Shown: in pieces, positions 31,516 through 39,795 of the stretch | Numbering within the stretch: position 1 is the stretch's first letter | Layout: every line of letters starts with the position of its first letter | Assembly: GCA_947626655.1 (NCBI GenBank) | Contig: CANQTA010000009.1 | Location: forward strand, 1 to 39,795 | Reading direction: 5' to 3' | DNA length: 39,795 bases | Source: an uncultured Bacilli bacterium | GTDB taxonomy: Bacteria > Bacillota_I > Bacilli_A > RF39 > UBA660 | Position numbers and translations under genes: made by a program | The notes under the pieces: generated by a model | The model's input: the letters and a program-made list of their open reading frames with translations, nothing else | Databases searched by the model: none | What the model was told of the DNA's origin: nothing

Positions 31516-33339
31516 ATGAGTAAAATTATAGGTATAGATTTAGGAACAACTAATAGTTGTGTTGCTGTCCTAGAAGGAGGAGAACCAAAAGTTATTCCTA
31601 ATAGTGAGGGAAATAGAACAACTCCATCAGTAGTAGCCTTTAAAGGTGATGATGAGTTAGTTGGTGAAACTGCTAAAAGACAAGCAGTAACCAATGTCAA
31701 AAATACTATTTCTTCAATAAAAAGAAAAATGGGAACTAGTGAAAAAGTGGAGGCTAATGGACGTAAATATACACCAGAAGAAATTAGTGCTAAGATACTT
31801 GCTAAACTAAAAAAAGATGCCGAGAGTTATTTAGGAGAAAAAGTTACTAAAGCAGTTATAACTGTTCCAGCTTACTTTAATGATGCTGAAAGACAAGCGA
31901 CTAAAAATGCTGGTAAAATTGCTGGCTTAGAAGTAGAAAGAATTATTAATGAACCAACTGCAGCTGCTTTAGCATATGGCTTAGATAAACAAGATAAGTT
32001 ACAAACTATTTTAGTTTATGACTTAGGTGGTGGTACATTCGATGTTTCTATTTTGGAACTTGGAGATGGTGTATTTGAAGTTAAAGCTACAAGTGGTAAT
32101 AACCGTTTGGGTGGTGATGACTTTGATGCTCGGATTATGGATTATTTAGTTTCAGAATTTAAAAAAGAACATAGTATTGATTTAGCTAAAGATAAGATGG
32201 CTATGCAAAGAATTAAAGATGCTGCTGAAAAAGCTAAAAAAGATTTATCTGGTATGACTAATGCTCAAATAAGTTTACCATTTATTGCCCAAAATGAAGA
32301 TAAAGAACCATTACATATGGATGTTACTTTATCAAAAGCTAAATTTGAAGATTTATGTCGTGATTTATTTGATTCAACACTTGAACCAGTTAGAAAAGCT
32401 CTTAAAGATGCGAAACTTACTAACAAAGATATCGACAAAGTTATTTTAGTTGGTGGATCTACTCGTATTCCATATATCCAAGAACTTGTTAAAAAAGAAC
32501 TTGGTCAAGAACCTAATAAAGGAGTAAATCCTGATGAAGTAGTAGCAATGGGGGCAGCTATTCAAGGTGGAGTTTTAACTGGTGAAGTTGATGATATTGT
32601 TTTACTTGATGTAACACCACTTTCCCTTGGGATTGAAACTCTTGGTAATGTTATGACAGTTTTAATTCCAAGAAATACTACTATTCCAACAAGTAAAAGT
32701 CAAGTATTTAGTACAGCTGTTGATAACCAACCAGCCGTAGATATTCATGTACTACAAGGTGAAAGACCAATGGCTTATGATAATAAAACTCTAGGTAATT
32801 TCCAACTTACTAATTTGCCACCAGCTAAAAGAGGAGTTCCACAAATCGAAGTTACTTTTGATATTGATGCTAATGGAATTGTTAATGTTAAAGCTAAAGA
32901 TTTAGGAACTGGTAAAGAACAATCTATTACTATTACTTCAAGTACTAACCTTTCTGATGAAGAAATAGATAAAATGGTCAAAGAAGCTGAAGCTAATAAA
33001 GAAGCTGATGAAAAACGAAAAGAAGAAGCTGAAATTAGAAATAATGCCGATGCGATGGTTTTCCAAACTGAAAAAGCTTTAGAAGATTTAGGCGATAAAG
33101 TAGATGCTAAAGATAAAGAAAAAGCAGAAGGCTTAGTTAAAGAATTAAAAGAATTATTATCTGGTAGTGATATTGATAAAATTAAAGAAAAAACAGAAGA
33201 ACTTTCGAAGACAGCCATGGATTTAGCTGCTAAAGTATATCAAAATGTTAATGCAAATAATGCAAATGCTGAAAATAATGCTAACGCTAGTGAAAATAAA
33301 GGCGATGGTGTTGAAGAAGCTAAGTTTGAAGAAAAATAA
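31516..33339 (+). CDS. dnaK: Molecular chaperone DnaK (Hsp70)
   Basis: The 607-aa Hsp70 chaperone. The ATPase domain starts [19 protein letters not shown] and holds [15 protein letters not shown] and [17 protein letters not shown]. The interdomain linker [14 protein letters not shown] and the peptide-binding domain are normal. The lid helices lead to a disordered Asn/Ala-rich tail ([16 protein letters not shown]). It lacks the long insertion of Gram-negative DnaK, as expected in Firmicutes. AAAGGATG precedes the ATG. It is the third gene of the HrcA-controlled operon. Codon use is notably more regular than in the surface genes, as for highly expressed genes. Confidence 0.98.
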   Translation: MSKIIGIDLGTTNSCVAVLEGGEPKVIPNSEGNRTTPSVVAFKGDDELVGETAKRQAVTNVKNTISSIKRKMGTSEKVEANGRKYTPEEISAKILAKLKKDAESYLGEKVTKAVITVPAYFNDAERQATKNAGKIAGLEVERIINEPTAAALAYGLDKQDKLQTILVYDLGGGTFDVSILELGDGVFEVKATSGNNRLGGDDFDARIMDYLVSEFKKEHSIDLAKDKMAMQRIKDAAEKAKKDLSGMTNAQISLPFIAQNEDKEPLHMDVTLSKAKFEDLCRDLFDSTLEPVRKALKDAKLTNKDIDKVILVGGSTRIPYIQELVKKELGQEPNKGVNPDEVVAMGAAIQGGVLTGEVDDIVLLDVTPLSLGIETLGNVMTVLIPRNTTIPTSKSQVFSTAVDNQPAVDIHVLQGERPMAYDNKTLGNFQLTNLPPAKRGVPQIEVTFDIDANGIVNVKAKDLGTGKEQSITITSSTNLSDEEIDKMVKEAEANKEADEKRKEEAEIRNNADAMVFQTEKALEDLGDKVDAKDKEKAEGLVKELKELLSGSDIDKIKEKTEELSKTAMDLAAKVYQNVNANNANAENNANASENKGDGVEEAKFEEK

Positions 33340-33348
33340 AAAGTATGT

Positions 33349-33376
33349 GGCTCTAGCTAACTAGAGCCTTAACTTT
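33349..33376 (+). terminator. Hairpin between dnaK and pepF
   Basis: GGCTCTAG-CTAA-CTAGAGCC is a perfect 8-bp stem, the strongest in this operon, followed by only a weak T tract (TTAACTTT). It may cut transcription partly, lowering pepF-dnaJ expression, or protect the 3' end of the dnaK message. Confidence 0.6.
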
Positions 33377-33393
33377 GTTAGAAAGGATTTTTT

Positions 33394-35199
33394 ATGGCAA
33401 AAAAACGTAGTGAGTTTGAAAATACTTATAAATGGAATACTAAACATCTTTATGCAAGTCAGGAAGAAGTAATGGCCGAAATTACCAATTTAGAGAATAA
33501 AATTAAAGAATATGCTAAATATGAAAATCATATTTTGGATAGTGCAACAACTTTATTAGATTTATTAAATTTAGATAAAGAAGTTGGTATGCATTTAGAA
33601 AGATTATATATATATGGACATATTAATAATGATGCTGATACTAAAGATGTTTATTATCAAGAATTGTTTGGGAAGATTCAAAATGTTTATACTAAATATT
33701 TGCAAGCAACCGCTTTTATTGTTCCTGAGTTATTAAAAAGTGATTTTAAAGTTATAGAAAAATATTTAAAAACCAATGTTAATTTGAAGGAATATACTAG
33801 ATTATTAAAAGATATTTATCGGCATAAAGAACATATTTTAAGTGGTGAAGTTGAAAAAGCTTTATCTAGTTATGCTAAATTGATGTCAGCTCCTGATGAA
33901 ATTATGGGGACTTTAACGGATAGTGATTTAAAATTTAGTAATATTATTGTTGATGGTAAAGAAGTAGAACTAACAGAAAGTAATTATTCAGTTTATTTAA
34001 GACACCCTAATCGTGAAGTAAGAAAACAAGCTTTTTTATCTCTTTATAAAACTTATGGTGATTTTAAAAATACTTTAGCTGTTATTTTAAGATGTCAAGT
34101 TGAAAAAGATGTGACTAGTGCCAATCTTCATAAATTTAATAATAGTTTAGAAGCTGCTTTGTTTAGTAATGAAATTGATCCCCAAGTTTATCATAATTTA
34201 ATTGAATGTGTTCATCATAATTTAGAAATTATTTATGAATATTGGGATTTAAAGAAAAAAATGTTAAAATTAGATCAACTTCATCTTTATGATACTTATG
34301 CTGATGTTCCCCTAAAAGATGATACTTCTTATTCGTTTGAAGAAGCAAAAGATTTAGTATTAAAAGCTGTGGCGCCTTTAGGAGATAACTATAAGGAAGT
34401 AATAACGTCAGCTTTTACAGATGGTTGGATTGATTCTGTAAATAATGAAGGTAAAAGAGGGGGAGCTTATTGTACAGCTTGTTATAGTGTTCATCCATAT
34501 GTTTTACTTAGTTATGAAGGAAAACTTAATGATGTATCAACTTTAGCTCATGAACTTGGTCATGCGATGCATTACTATTATGCTTGTAAGTATCAAAGTT
34601 ATGAAGATTATAACTATAGTATTTTTGTAGCAGAAGTGGCTAGTCAAGTTAATGAAATTTTGTTATGTCGTTATTTACTTGATAATAGCCAAGACAAGGG
34701 CGAAAAATTAAGAATTATTGATGATTTATTACAAAAGTTTAAATCAACTATTTATAGGCAAACTATGTTTGCGGAATTTGAATTATTTATTCATGAGTTT
34801 ACAGAAGCTGGTAATGTTTTAACTTATCAAAATATGTGTGATAAATATTATGATTTAAATAAATTATATTTTGGTAATAAAGTGATAATAGACGATGAGA
34901 TTAAATATGAATGGGAAAGAATACCACATTTTTATATGAATTTTTATGTCTATCAATATGCAACGGGGTTTGCTGCCGCAGTATATTTAGCTAATAAAAT
35001 TTATGCTGGTGATAAAAAAGTAAGAGATAAATATTTAGAATTTTTACAACTTGGTTGTACTAAAAATCCAATTGATTCCTTAAAAGTAGCTGGAGTTGAT
35101 ATGACTAATGCTAAGGTTATTGATGAAGCACTAGGATTTATGAAAGATTTAATAAAAGAATATCGAGAATTATTAGGAAGTGAAGAAGATGGCAAGTAA
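33394..35199 (+). CDS. pepF: Oligoendopeptidase F
   Basis: A 601-aa M3-family zinc oligopeptidase of the cytoplasm. The N-terminal helical domain ([16 protein letters not shown]...) is followed by the catalytic domain with H386-E-L-G-H in [16 protein letters not shown], and the third ligand region [14 protein letters not shown]. The region [21 protein letters not shown] and the [16 protein letters not shown] motif are typical of PepF. Length is normal. Its stop overlaps dnaJ by 11 bases, so the two are translationally coupled. Its place between dnaK and dnaJ is unusual and may put it under heat-shock control. Confidence 0.95.
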   Translation: MAKKRSEFENTYKWNTKHLYASQEEVMAEITNLENKIKEYAKYENHILDSATTLLDLLNLDKEVGMHLERLYIYGHINNDADTKDVYYQELFGKIQNVYTKYLQATAFIVPELLKSDFKVIEKYLKTNVNLKEYTRLLKDIYRHKEHILSGEVEKALSSYAKLMSAPDEIMGTLTDSDLKFSNIIVDGKEVELTESNYSVYLRHPNREVRKQAFLSLYKTYGDFKNTLAVILRCQVEKDVTSANLHKFNNSLEAALFSNEIDPQVYHNLIECVHHNLEIIYEYWDLKKKMLKLDQLHLYDTYADVPLKDDTSYSFEEAKDLVLKAVAPLGDNYKEVITSAFTDGWIDSVNNEGKRGGAYCTACYSVHPYVLLSYEGKLNDVSTLAHELGHAMHYYYACKYQSYEDYNYSIFVAEVASQVNEILLCRYLLDNSQDKGEKLRIIDDLLQKFKSTIYRQTMFAEFELFIHEFTEAGNVLTYQNMCDKYYDLNKLYFGNKVIIDDEIKYEWERIPHFYMNFYVYQYATGFAAAVYLANKIYAGDKKVRDKYLEFLQLGCTKNPIDSLKVAGVDMTNAKVIDEALGFMKDLIKEYRELLGSEEDGK

Positions 35200-36319
35200 A
35201 AAAGATTATTATGAAGTTTTAGGAGTTTCTAAAAATGCGACTGATGAAGAAATTAAAAGAGCATTCCGTGTTTTAGCCAAAAAATATCATCCCGATGTTA
35301 ATAAAGAACCTGGAGCAGCTGAAAAATTCAAAGAGATAGGCGAAGCTTATCAAGTTTTATCCGATAAAACAAAAAGAAGTCAATATGATCAATATGGGCA
35401 TGCAGCTTTTGAAGGAGCTAATGGTGGTGGTGCTGGCTTTGATATGGGTGATATTGATTTAGACGATATTATATCTAATATTTTTGGTGGTGGCTTTCAT
35501 GATTTTTCATCATTTGGAGGTTTTGGCAGAAGTAGTAGTCGTTCCCAAAATCGGGCTCGTCGGGGTGAAGATTTATTGATGAAAATGCGGTTAACTTTTG
35601 ATGAAGCTGTTAATGGTTGTAAAAAAGATATAAGAGTTACCGTAACTGAAAATTGTTCCAAATGTCATGGTAAAGGGGGAACTGGTGAAAGAACTTGTCC
35701 TACTTGTGGTGGACGCGGAATTATTAGAGAAGAAGCTAGAAGTATTTTTGGAATTATTCAAACGCAAAAGACTTGTCCGGAATGTGAAGGGGCTGGAAAG
35801 ATTTATGAAGAATATTGTAGTGAATGTCATGGTACTGGGCAAATTAAAGAAAATAAGACTTTAACAATTACCGTTCCAGCCGGAATAGATACTGGTAATC
35901 AATTACGATTATCTGGTAAAGGCGGTGCTGGTGTTAATGGGGGACCAAATGGTGATATCTATTTAGAATTTGAAGTTGCTGAACATAAATATTTTGAAAG
36001 ACAAGATGATGATATTTATTTGGAAGTACCAATTACAATTACGGATGCGATATTAGGATGTAAAAAAGAAATACCTACTTTGACTGGTAATGGTTATATT
36101 GAAATTAAACCTGGAACACAAAATTATACTAAATTAAAATTAAAAGGTAAAGGTATAAAAGGATTAAATAGTAAAGTACCAGGAGATATGTATGTAGTAG
36201 TTAATGTTATTATTCCAACTAAATTATCCAAAACGCAAAGAGAATTATTAGAAGAATTAAGAAATACTGATTTAGAAAATGAACCAGAATTTAAAGATTT
36301 TAAAAGATCACTACGTTAG
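35189..36319 (+). CDS. dnaJ: Molecular chaperone DnaJ (Hsp40)
   Basis: A 376-aa type I J-protein that stimulates DnaK ATPase. The J domain ([21 protein letters not shown]) carries the HPD motif in KKYHPDVN. A Gly/Phe-rich region follows. Four CxxCxGxG zinc modules are intact ([32 protein letters not shown]). The C-terminal substrate-binding domain contains [20 protein letters not shown]. The ATG at 35189 is chosen ([12 protein letters not shown]) over the GTG at 35180. The ribosome site GGAAG is inside pepF. A terminator begins at the stop codon. Confidence 0.97.
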   Translation: MASKKDYYEVLGVSKNATDEEIKRAFRVLAKKYHPDVNKEPGAAEKFKEIGEAYQVLSDKTKRSQYDQYGHAAFEGANGGGAGFDMGDIDLDDIISNIFGGGFHDFSSFGGFGRSSSRSQNRARRGEDLLMKMRLTFDEAVNGCKKDIRVTVTENCSKCHGKGGTGERTCPTCGGRGIIREEARSIFGIIQTQKTCPECEGAGKIYEEYCSECHGTGQIKENKTLTITVPAGIDTGNQLRLSGKGGAGVNGGPNGDIYLEFEVAEHKYFERQDDDIYLEVPITITDAILGCKKEIPTLTGNGYIEIKPGTQNYTKLKLKGKGIKGLNSKVPGDMYVVVNVIIPTKLSKTQRELLEELRNTDLENEPEFKDFKRSLR

Positions 36320-36344
36320 AAAGTTTTATTACTTTCTTTTTTTC
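36319..36344 (+). terminator. Terminator of the heat-shock operon
   Basis: GAAAGT-TTTATT-ACTTTC is a perfect 6-bp stem followed by eight Ts. Confidence 0.75.
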
Positions 36345-36379
36345 TGCTGTAAATAAAAAATTAATTTACAAATGAAATG

Positions 36380-36408
36380 TTGAAATATAAAGAAATATTG
36401 ATTATAAT
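36380..36408 (+). promoter_or_regulatory. Promoter of GLUG gene 2, part of shared 5' module
   Basis: TTGAAA, a 17-bp spacer and TATAAT. The ~120 bases from about 36340 to 36462 are nearly identical to the region before the third GLUG gene (about 38618-38735), including a doubled GGATGAAGAGGATG start region. Confidence 0.65.
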
Positions 36409-36445
36409 TAATGTAAGAAATAAATAATAAGTGTTAAAGAAAAGG

Positions 36446-36511
36446 ATGAAGAGGATGAAAGCCAAACTAAAATATTTTAGTTTGTTAATACTATTAGTAT
36501 TAACAAACTAA
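36446..36511 (+). pseudogene. Frame-broken original start of GLUG gene 2
   Basis: From ATG 36446 (or 36455, with AGAGG just before it) the frame reads M K R M K A K L K Y F S L L I L L V L T N and stops at TAA 36509-36511. This is the native ribosome site and the first half of a signal peptide. A 41-bp tandem duplication throws the rest of the gene out of frame. Removal of one 41-bp unit would give a continuous signal peptide joined to the GLUG protein. Confidence 0.75.
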
Positions 36512-36545
36512 AATATTTTAGTTTGTTAATACTATTAGTATTAAC
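36464..36545 (+). repeat. Tandem 41-bp palindromic duplication in signal-peptide codons (GLUG gene 2)
   Basis: Two identical 41-bp units, 36464-36504 and 36505-36545. Each consists of a perfect 20-bp palindrome, AAACTAAAATATTTTAGTTT, and a second inverted repeat with arms GTTAATACTA and TAGTATTAAC around a single T. Since 41 is not a multiple of three, the second unit shifts the frame. Confidence 0.95.
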
Positions 36546-38595
36546 AATTATATTATCAAATGTAATATTTTCTAAGAGAGAAAAAGTAATCTTAGATGAA
36601 GTAAAATTAAAAAATATAGTAAATAAAAATATGTTTGCTATGTATTATGAAACTAAGCAAGAAGATGGTACTTATACTTATGTTGAAAGTGCAGATACTG
36701 CTTGGCCAACAAATTTAAGATTTAATGCCAAAATGTCAGGATGTATAGATGGTGATGGCAATAAAATAGAAGAAGAAATATTAACTTATGATGATGAAAC
36801 ACATATAGCTACAGTAGATACAGGAATAACAGCTTATTGTTATTTATATTTTGATTTAGGAACAGAAGATGAACCATATAAAATCCAATATATCGAAGAT
36901 TTAGTAGATTTAAGTAACAAAGTAAATAATGGTGAAACATATGACAGAGTATATTTTACTTTAGAAAGAGATTTAGATTTCAAAAAAGAAAGTAGTTATA
37001 AAAAATATGACAGAACAGATTATGGAGATATTAATGGTGTAGGTGGAACAACAACCTTAATGGATGAATTAACTAATCCCGAAGGAACAGGATTTACACC
37101 AATAGGATATGCAACCGGTTCAGAGAATATATCATTTAATGGAACTTTTGATGGAAATGAAAATACTATTTCAAATTTATATATCAAAAATAATATAGCA
37201 TCCAAAAGTGTTGGTTTATTTGGAAAGATAAGTAATTCAACAATAAAAAATTTAAAATTAACTGGGAATGTAATTACAACTGCAAATGCCAATATGGGAG
37301 GAATAGTAGGAAGAGTATATGGAGATAGTACAATTCAAAATATAGAAGGAACAGTAAATATGGAAAGTGAAGTAACAACAGGATCAACAGGAGGGATAAT
37401 AGGATCAACATCAGATGCTAATGGTACCTATATACTAAAAGATTTAATAAATCGAGGTTCAATAACAGAAGGCAGAAATAATGGAGGCATAATAGGTTGG
37501 GTTATGGATAAAAAAATGACAATAGAAAATTGTCAAAATTATGGAACCATAAAAAATGGAGAAAGAGTGGGAGGAATAGTTGGAGGAACAGACAATTCTT
37601 CTATTCTTGTAGAAATAAACAATTCACACAATTATGGTCAAATAAAGATAGAAAATAATGAATCAACAAATGTCGCTTATATAGGAGGTTTAATGGGGCT
37701 TATGGTTGGTACTCTTACAATAGAAGAAAGTTCAAATGAAATAGAAAAAACAAATGAAAGCGAAGGAATAATAATTATTTCAACTGGATCGAAGAGAGTT
37801 TATGCCGGAGGATTAGTAGGAAGAGCACAAAATTACTCTATGCTTACAATAGAAAATAGTTATAATACCAGTGATATAAAAGGAGGAACTCATGTAGGGG
37901 GTATATTAGGAGAAAGTACTGTTGCTAAGTTAATTATGAATAAATGTTATAATACTGGTAATTTAATTCTTAGTGAAATTGGTTTTTCAGCAGGATTAAT
38001 TTTTGGAGGATTATCTTCTGGATTTTGGGATAGTCAAAACGTTTATATAATAAACTCTTATAATACTGGAAATATAATTAGAAATAATATAAATAATAGT
38101 ATACGTGATATAGGACTTATAGGTTTTATAAATAATGATACTGGAACTAATTCTACTAAATCATATGTAATAAATTCATATAATTTAGGACATTTATCTT
38201 CAAATAATTTTTCATCTGGTATAGCAGACGTCATTTCTTCTTGTAATATAACAATAAATAATGTTTACAATTTAGGAAATTTAGAAGGTACGACTAAATA
38301 TGGAATATTAAGATCTACAACTACAGGAACAGTAGATGTAAAAAATGCATATTATTTAACCGGAGTAAACGGAAGTAATGTTTCATCTAATGGCTCAAAT
38401 TTATCAATAGATACAAAAAGTATGAATGAAAATGAAATAAAATCACAAATTTTTGTAGATACATTAAATAGTAATATAAATAATATTGATTTAGGAAGTA
38501 TAGATTCAGAATTAAGTAATTATAAATTAGAACAATGGATATTAGGAAGTGGAGGTTATCCAACACTTAACTATAACTTAGAAGGTAATGAGTAA
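36523..38595 (+). CDS. GLUG-repeat surface protein 2 (frame separated from its native start)
   Basis: A 690-aa frame opening with a TTG inside the duplicated unit; there is no ribosome site for this TTG, so as assembled the gene is probably not expressed. Residues 1-13 are the end of a signal peptide (LILLVLTIILSN). A ~100-residue N-terminal region with two cysteine pairs follows, then the GLUG lead-in EPYKIQYIEDLVDLSNKVN..YDRVYFTLERDLDF, then seven or more GLUG repeats (GGIVGR, GGIIGS, GGIIGW, GGIVGG, GGLMGL, GGLVGR, GGILGE). The end, YPTLNYNLEGNE, matches the paralogue at the window start. No sortase or membrane anchor is seen. With one 41-bp unit removed it would be a normal secreted protein of about 715 residues. 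Confidence 0.8.
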   Translation: MLILLVLTIILSNVIFSKREKVILDEVKLKNIVNKNMFAMYYETKQEDGTYTYVESADTAWPTNLRFNAKMSGCIDGDGNKIEEEILTYDDETHIATVDTGITAYCYLYFDLGTEDEPYKIQYIEDLVDLSNKVNNGETYDRVYFTLERDLDFKKESSYKKYDRTDYGDINGVGGTTTLMDELTNPEGTGFTPIGYATGSENISFNGTFDGNENTISNLYIKNNIASKSVGLFGKISNSTIKNLKLTGNVITTANANMGGIVGRVYGDSTIQNIEGTVNMESEVTTGSTGGIIGSTSDANGTYILKDLINRGSITEGRNNGGIIGWVMDKKMTIENCQNYGTIKNGERVGGIVGGTDNSSILVEINNSHNYGQIKIENNESTNVAYIGGLMGLMVGTLTIEESSNEIEKTNESEGIIIISTGSKRVYAGGLVGRAQNYSMLTIENSYNTSDIKGGTHVGGILGESTVAKLIMNKCYNTGNLILSEIGFSAGLIFGGLSSGFWDSQNVYIINSYNTGNIIRNNINNSIRDIGLIGFINNDTGTNSTKSYVINSYNLGHLSSNNFSSGIADVISSCNITINNVYNLGNLEGTTKYGILRSTTTGTVDVKNAYYLTGVNGSNVSSNGSNLSIDTKSMNENEIKSQIFVDTLNSNINNIDLGSIDSELSNYKLEQWILGSGGYPTLNYNLEGNE

Positions 38596-38614
38596 TAATA
38601 CTTGTTACTTTTTT
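38591..38614 (+). terminator. Weak terminator after GLUG gene 2
   Basis: AGTAA and TTACT pair around a 9-nt loop, followed by six Ts; it includes the stop codon. The stem is only 5 bp. Confidence 0.45.
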
Positions 38615-38650
38615 CTTTGTAAATAAAAAATTAATTTATAAATGAAAGTG

Positions 38651-38679
38651 TTGAAATATAAACGAATATTGATTATAAT
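38651..38679 (+). promoter_or_regulatory. Promoter of GLUG gene 3, shared 5' module
   Basis: TTGAAA, a 17-bp spacer and TATAAT, identical in layout and almost in sequence to the promoter at 36380. Confidence 0.65.
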
Positions 38680-38718
38680 TAATATAAGAAATAAATAATA
38701 AAAGTGTTAAAGAAAAGG

Positions 38719-38784
38719 ATGAAGAGGATGAAAACCAAACTAAAATATTTTAGTTTGTTGATACTAATAGTATCAACAAACTAA
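38719..38784 (+). pseudogene. Frame-broken original start of GLUG gene 3
   Basis: From ATG 38719 or 38728 the frame gives M K R M K T K L K Y F S L L I L I V S T N and ends at TAA 38782-38784, because of a second 41-bp duplication. The layout is the same as at 36446. Confidence 0.75.
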
Positions 38785-38818
38785 AATATTTTAGTTTGTT
38801 GATACTATTAGTATCAAC
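38737..38818 (+). repeat. Tandem 41-bp palindromic duplication in signal-peptide codons (GLUG gene 3), centre base inverted
   Basis: Units are 38737-38777 and 38778-38818. The 20-bp palindrome is the same as in gene 2. The second inverted repeat has arms GTTGATACTA and TAGTATCAAC. Its centre base is A in the first unit and T in the second, so the first unit's segment is the exact reverse complement of the second's. Compared with gene 2 both arms changed together (A to G and T to C). Confidence 0.95.
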
Positions 38819-39795
38819 AATAATAATACTTATACCCAATAATAATAGTGATGTATTTGCAGTTAAAGAAGAAAGACTAAACAATAAAATAAATAGGAAA
38901 CTGTTTGCCATGTATGTGGGGAAAGATGGAGTGTATGAAGAGTATAATGAAGATCATTTTCCTGAAAGATTGAAATATCTATATAATGAATCTAAAAGTT
39001 ATTGTGTTGATAGTAATAATGAAAAGATAGATCATACCAGTATAGTCAGAGTAAATGAAGACAATAGTATAACCGTAACAAGTGATAAAACCGTCTTTTG
39101 TACTTTTTACTTTGATTTAGATGAAAAGATTCCCGATATTAAAACTTTTGCAATAAATGAAAATAAAGAATATACTACAACAAAAGAAGCACCTCTTAGT
39201 ATAACAAGTGATGATGAAGATATAGTAAGTTATTGTATAACTACTGAAGATGATGCATTAACATGTGAAAATTGGATAGAAGTAGATAATAGTACCAATA
39301 TTGATGGAACATATAATTTTAAAGATGAGGGTAAATATACTTTATATGCTTTCATAAAAGATAAAGCCGGAAATATATCAGCAAGTAGAAACATGAGTAC
39401 AACAGTAGATACTATCCCACCAGAGATAAAGATAAAAAATAGTAAAGTCCAAAATGTCAGTTTAAGACAAGAAACAAATGAAATAATAATAGATAGTGAT
39501 GCCATTGAAACTGGAAGTGGAATAGATAAATGGTGTTATAAGATAAGTCCAGATAGTGATTATACATGCAAAGATAGTACTGAATTAACATATGAAGTAA
39601 TATTTAGTAAAGGAAATAGTAAAGCTACTTATACAATAAATATGTATGCAGTAGATAAAGTTGGACATATAAGTAATGAAATAACAGAGACCGTAACAGT
39701 AACAGAAATAGGAACAGAAACCAATCCATATCGGATATATTATATTGAAGATTTAGTAGAGTTAAGTAATAATGTCAATAAAGGAACAACATATG
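38796..39795 (+). CDS. GLUG-family surface protein 3, N-terminal part (runs off window)
   Basis: The frame opens in the second 41-bp unit (TTG at 38796) and stays open to the window end. After a signal-peptide end (LLILLVSTIIILIP) come a ~90-residue domain like the start of GLUG protein 2 (KLFAMYV..DGVYEEYN, with Cys pairs) and then two Ig-like or Big-type modules: ITSDDEDIVSYCITTEDD...GTYNFKDEGKYTLYAFIKDKAGNIS and VDTIPPEIKIKNSK...YTINMYAVDKVGHIS. The GLUG lead-in TNPYRIYYIEDLVELSNNVN then begins. The Ig-like modules are absent from gene 2, so family members differ by insertions. As assembled it lacks an in-frame start with a ribosome site. Confidence 0.75.
   Translation, partial: MLILLVSTIIILIPNNNSDVFAVKEERLNNKINRKLFAMYVGKDGVYEEYNEDHFPERLKYLYNESKSYCVDSNNEKIDHTSIVRVNEDNSITVTSDKTVFCTFYFDLDEKIPDIKTFAINENKEYTTTKEAPLSITSDDEDIVSYCITTEDDALTCENWIEVDNSTNIDGTYNFKDEGKYTLYAFIKDKAGNISASRNMSTTVDTIPPEIKIKNSKVQNVSLRQETNEIIIDSDAIETGSGIDKWCYKISPDSDYTCKDSTELTYEVIFSKGNSKATYTINMYAVDKVGHISNEITETVTVTEIGTETNPYRIYYIEDLVELSNNVNKGTTY

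Noticed and set aside
32775-33218. 147-codon minus-strand ORF opposite dnaK
   Set aside because: It is a Ser/Leu-rich shadow of the Lys/Glu/Ala-rich dnaK C-terminal region, with no ribosome site or promoter.
36464-36545. The palindromic 41-bp units as a transcription terminator
   Set aside because: There is no GC-rich stem and no T tract, and the units encode the repeated hydrophobic part of a signal peptide at the same place in two paralogues.
39230-39505. 91-codon minus-strand ORF near the window end
   Set aside because: It is a shadow of the Ig-like modules of GLUG gene 3, with no ribosome site.
1-39795. Window as a closed circle, since it begins and ends in GLUG genes
   Set aside because: Joining the ends keeps a reading frame by chance, but it would skip the conserved RVYFTLERDLDF segment that follows the lead-in in gene 2. 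More likely the sequence is cut or broken within this repeated family.

Overview
The window is a chromosomal segment of a very AT-rich, low-GC Gram-positive bacterium, most likely class Bacilli. The evidence is the CIRCE/HrcA heat-shock operon, Shine-Dalgarno-led genes, sortase-type and lipoprotein surface proteins, a ymfF/ymfH pair, and a lon-spoVID-ysxE gene order like that of Bacillus. TGG encodes Trp and TGA is used as a stop, so the Mollicutes UGA=Trp code does not apply. Housekeeping genes are split by at least two accessory zones, and both window edges fall inside members of one family of large GLUG-repeat surface proteins.

Layout. 1-1.3 kb: C-terminal end of a GLUG surface protein. 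1.4-2.3 kb: an Rpn-type PD-(D/E)XK nuclease gene (copy A). 2.4-6.3 kb: a shrunken DUF1653 gene overlapping a dGTPase, then the M16-protease-like pair ymfF/ymfH. 6.3-7.3 kb (minus): rpsD with a leader, and tRNA-Met. 7.4-13.2 kb: CaCA antiporter, membrane-tethered Xre regulator, three successive extracytoplasmic thioredoxin-like proteins (the third without cysteines), a DUF3298-like protein, frr and a membrane protein. 13.3-17.6 kb: topA, YigZ-like gene (minus), uvrC.

17.6-20.3 kb is an accessory island beside tRNA-Thr(CGU). It holds an integrase remnant and, on the minus strand, a complete-looking type III toxin-antitoxin locus: promoter, two structured RNA repeats, terminator and a ToxN/PemK-like toxin. 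It also holds a DUF3761 remnant, a new-looking small RNA with its own promoter and terminator, and a DUF3800 gene convergent with that RNA. 20.3-24.5 kb: an unknown 329-aa protein, a GNAT acetyltransferase, a CapA-like phosphoesterase and a Cys-rich repeat protein with an NPKTG sorting signal. 24.6-25.5 kb: Rpn copy B, identical to copy A over its first ~540 coding bases but with a different C-terminus.

25.6-29.8 kb: lon, then a SpoVID-like and a YsxE-like gene. 29.8-36.3 kb: two CIRCE operators, hrcA-grpE-dnaK, then pepF inserted between dnaK and dnaJ. 36.3-39.8 kb: two GLUG-family genes whose signal-peptide codons form palindromes. Both carry a 41-bp tandem duplication that breaks the frame, so both look switched off as assembled.

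Strongest leads for new biology: (1) the type III toxin-antitoxin locus; (2) the DUF3800-linked small RNA; (3) the palindromic 41-bp duplications as a possible surface-protein phase switch; (4) internal in-frame starts in both Rpn genes that could encode a C-terminal antitoxin fragment.
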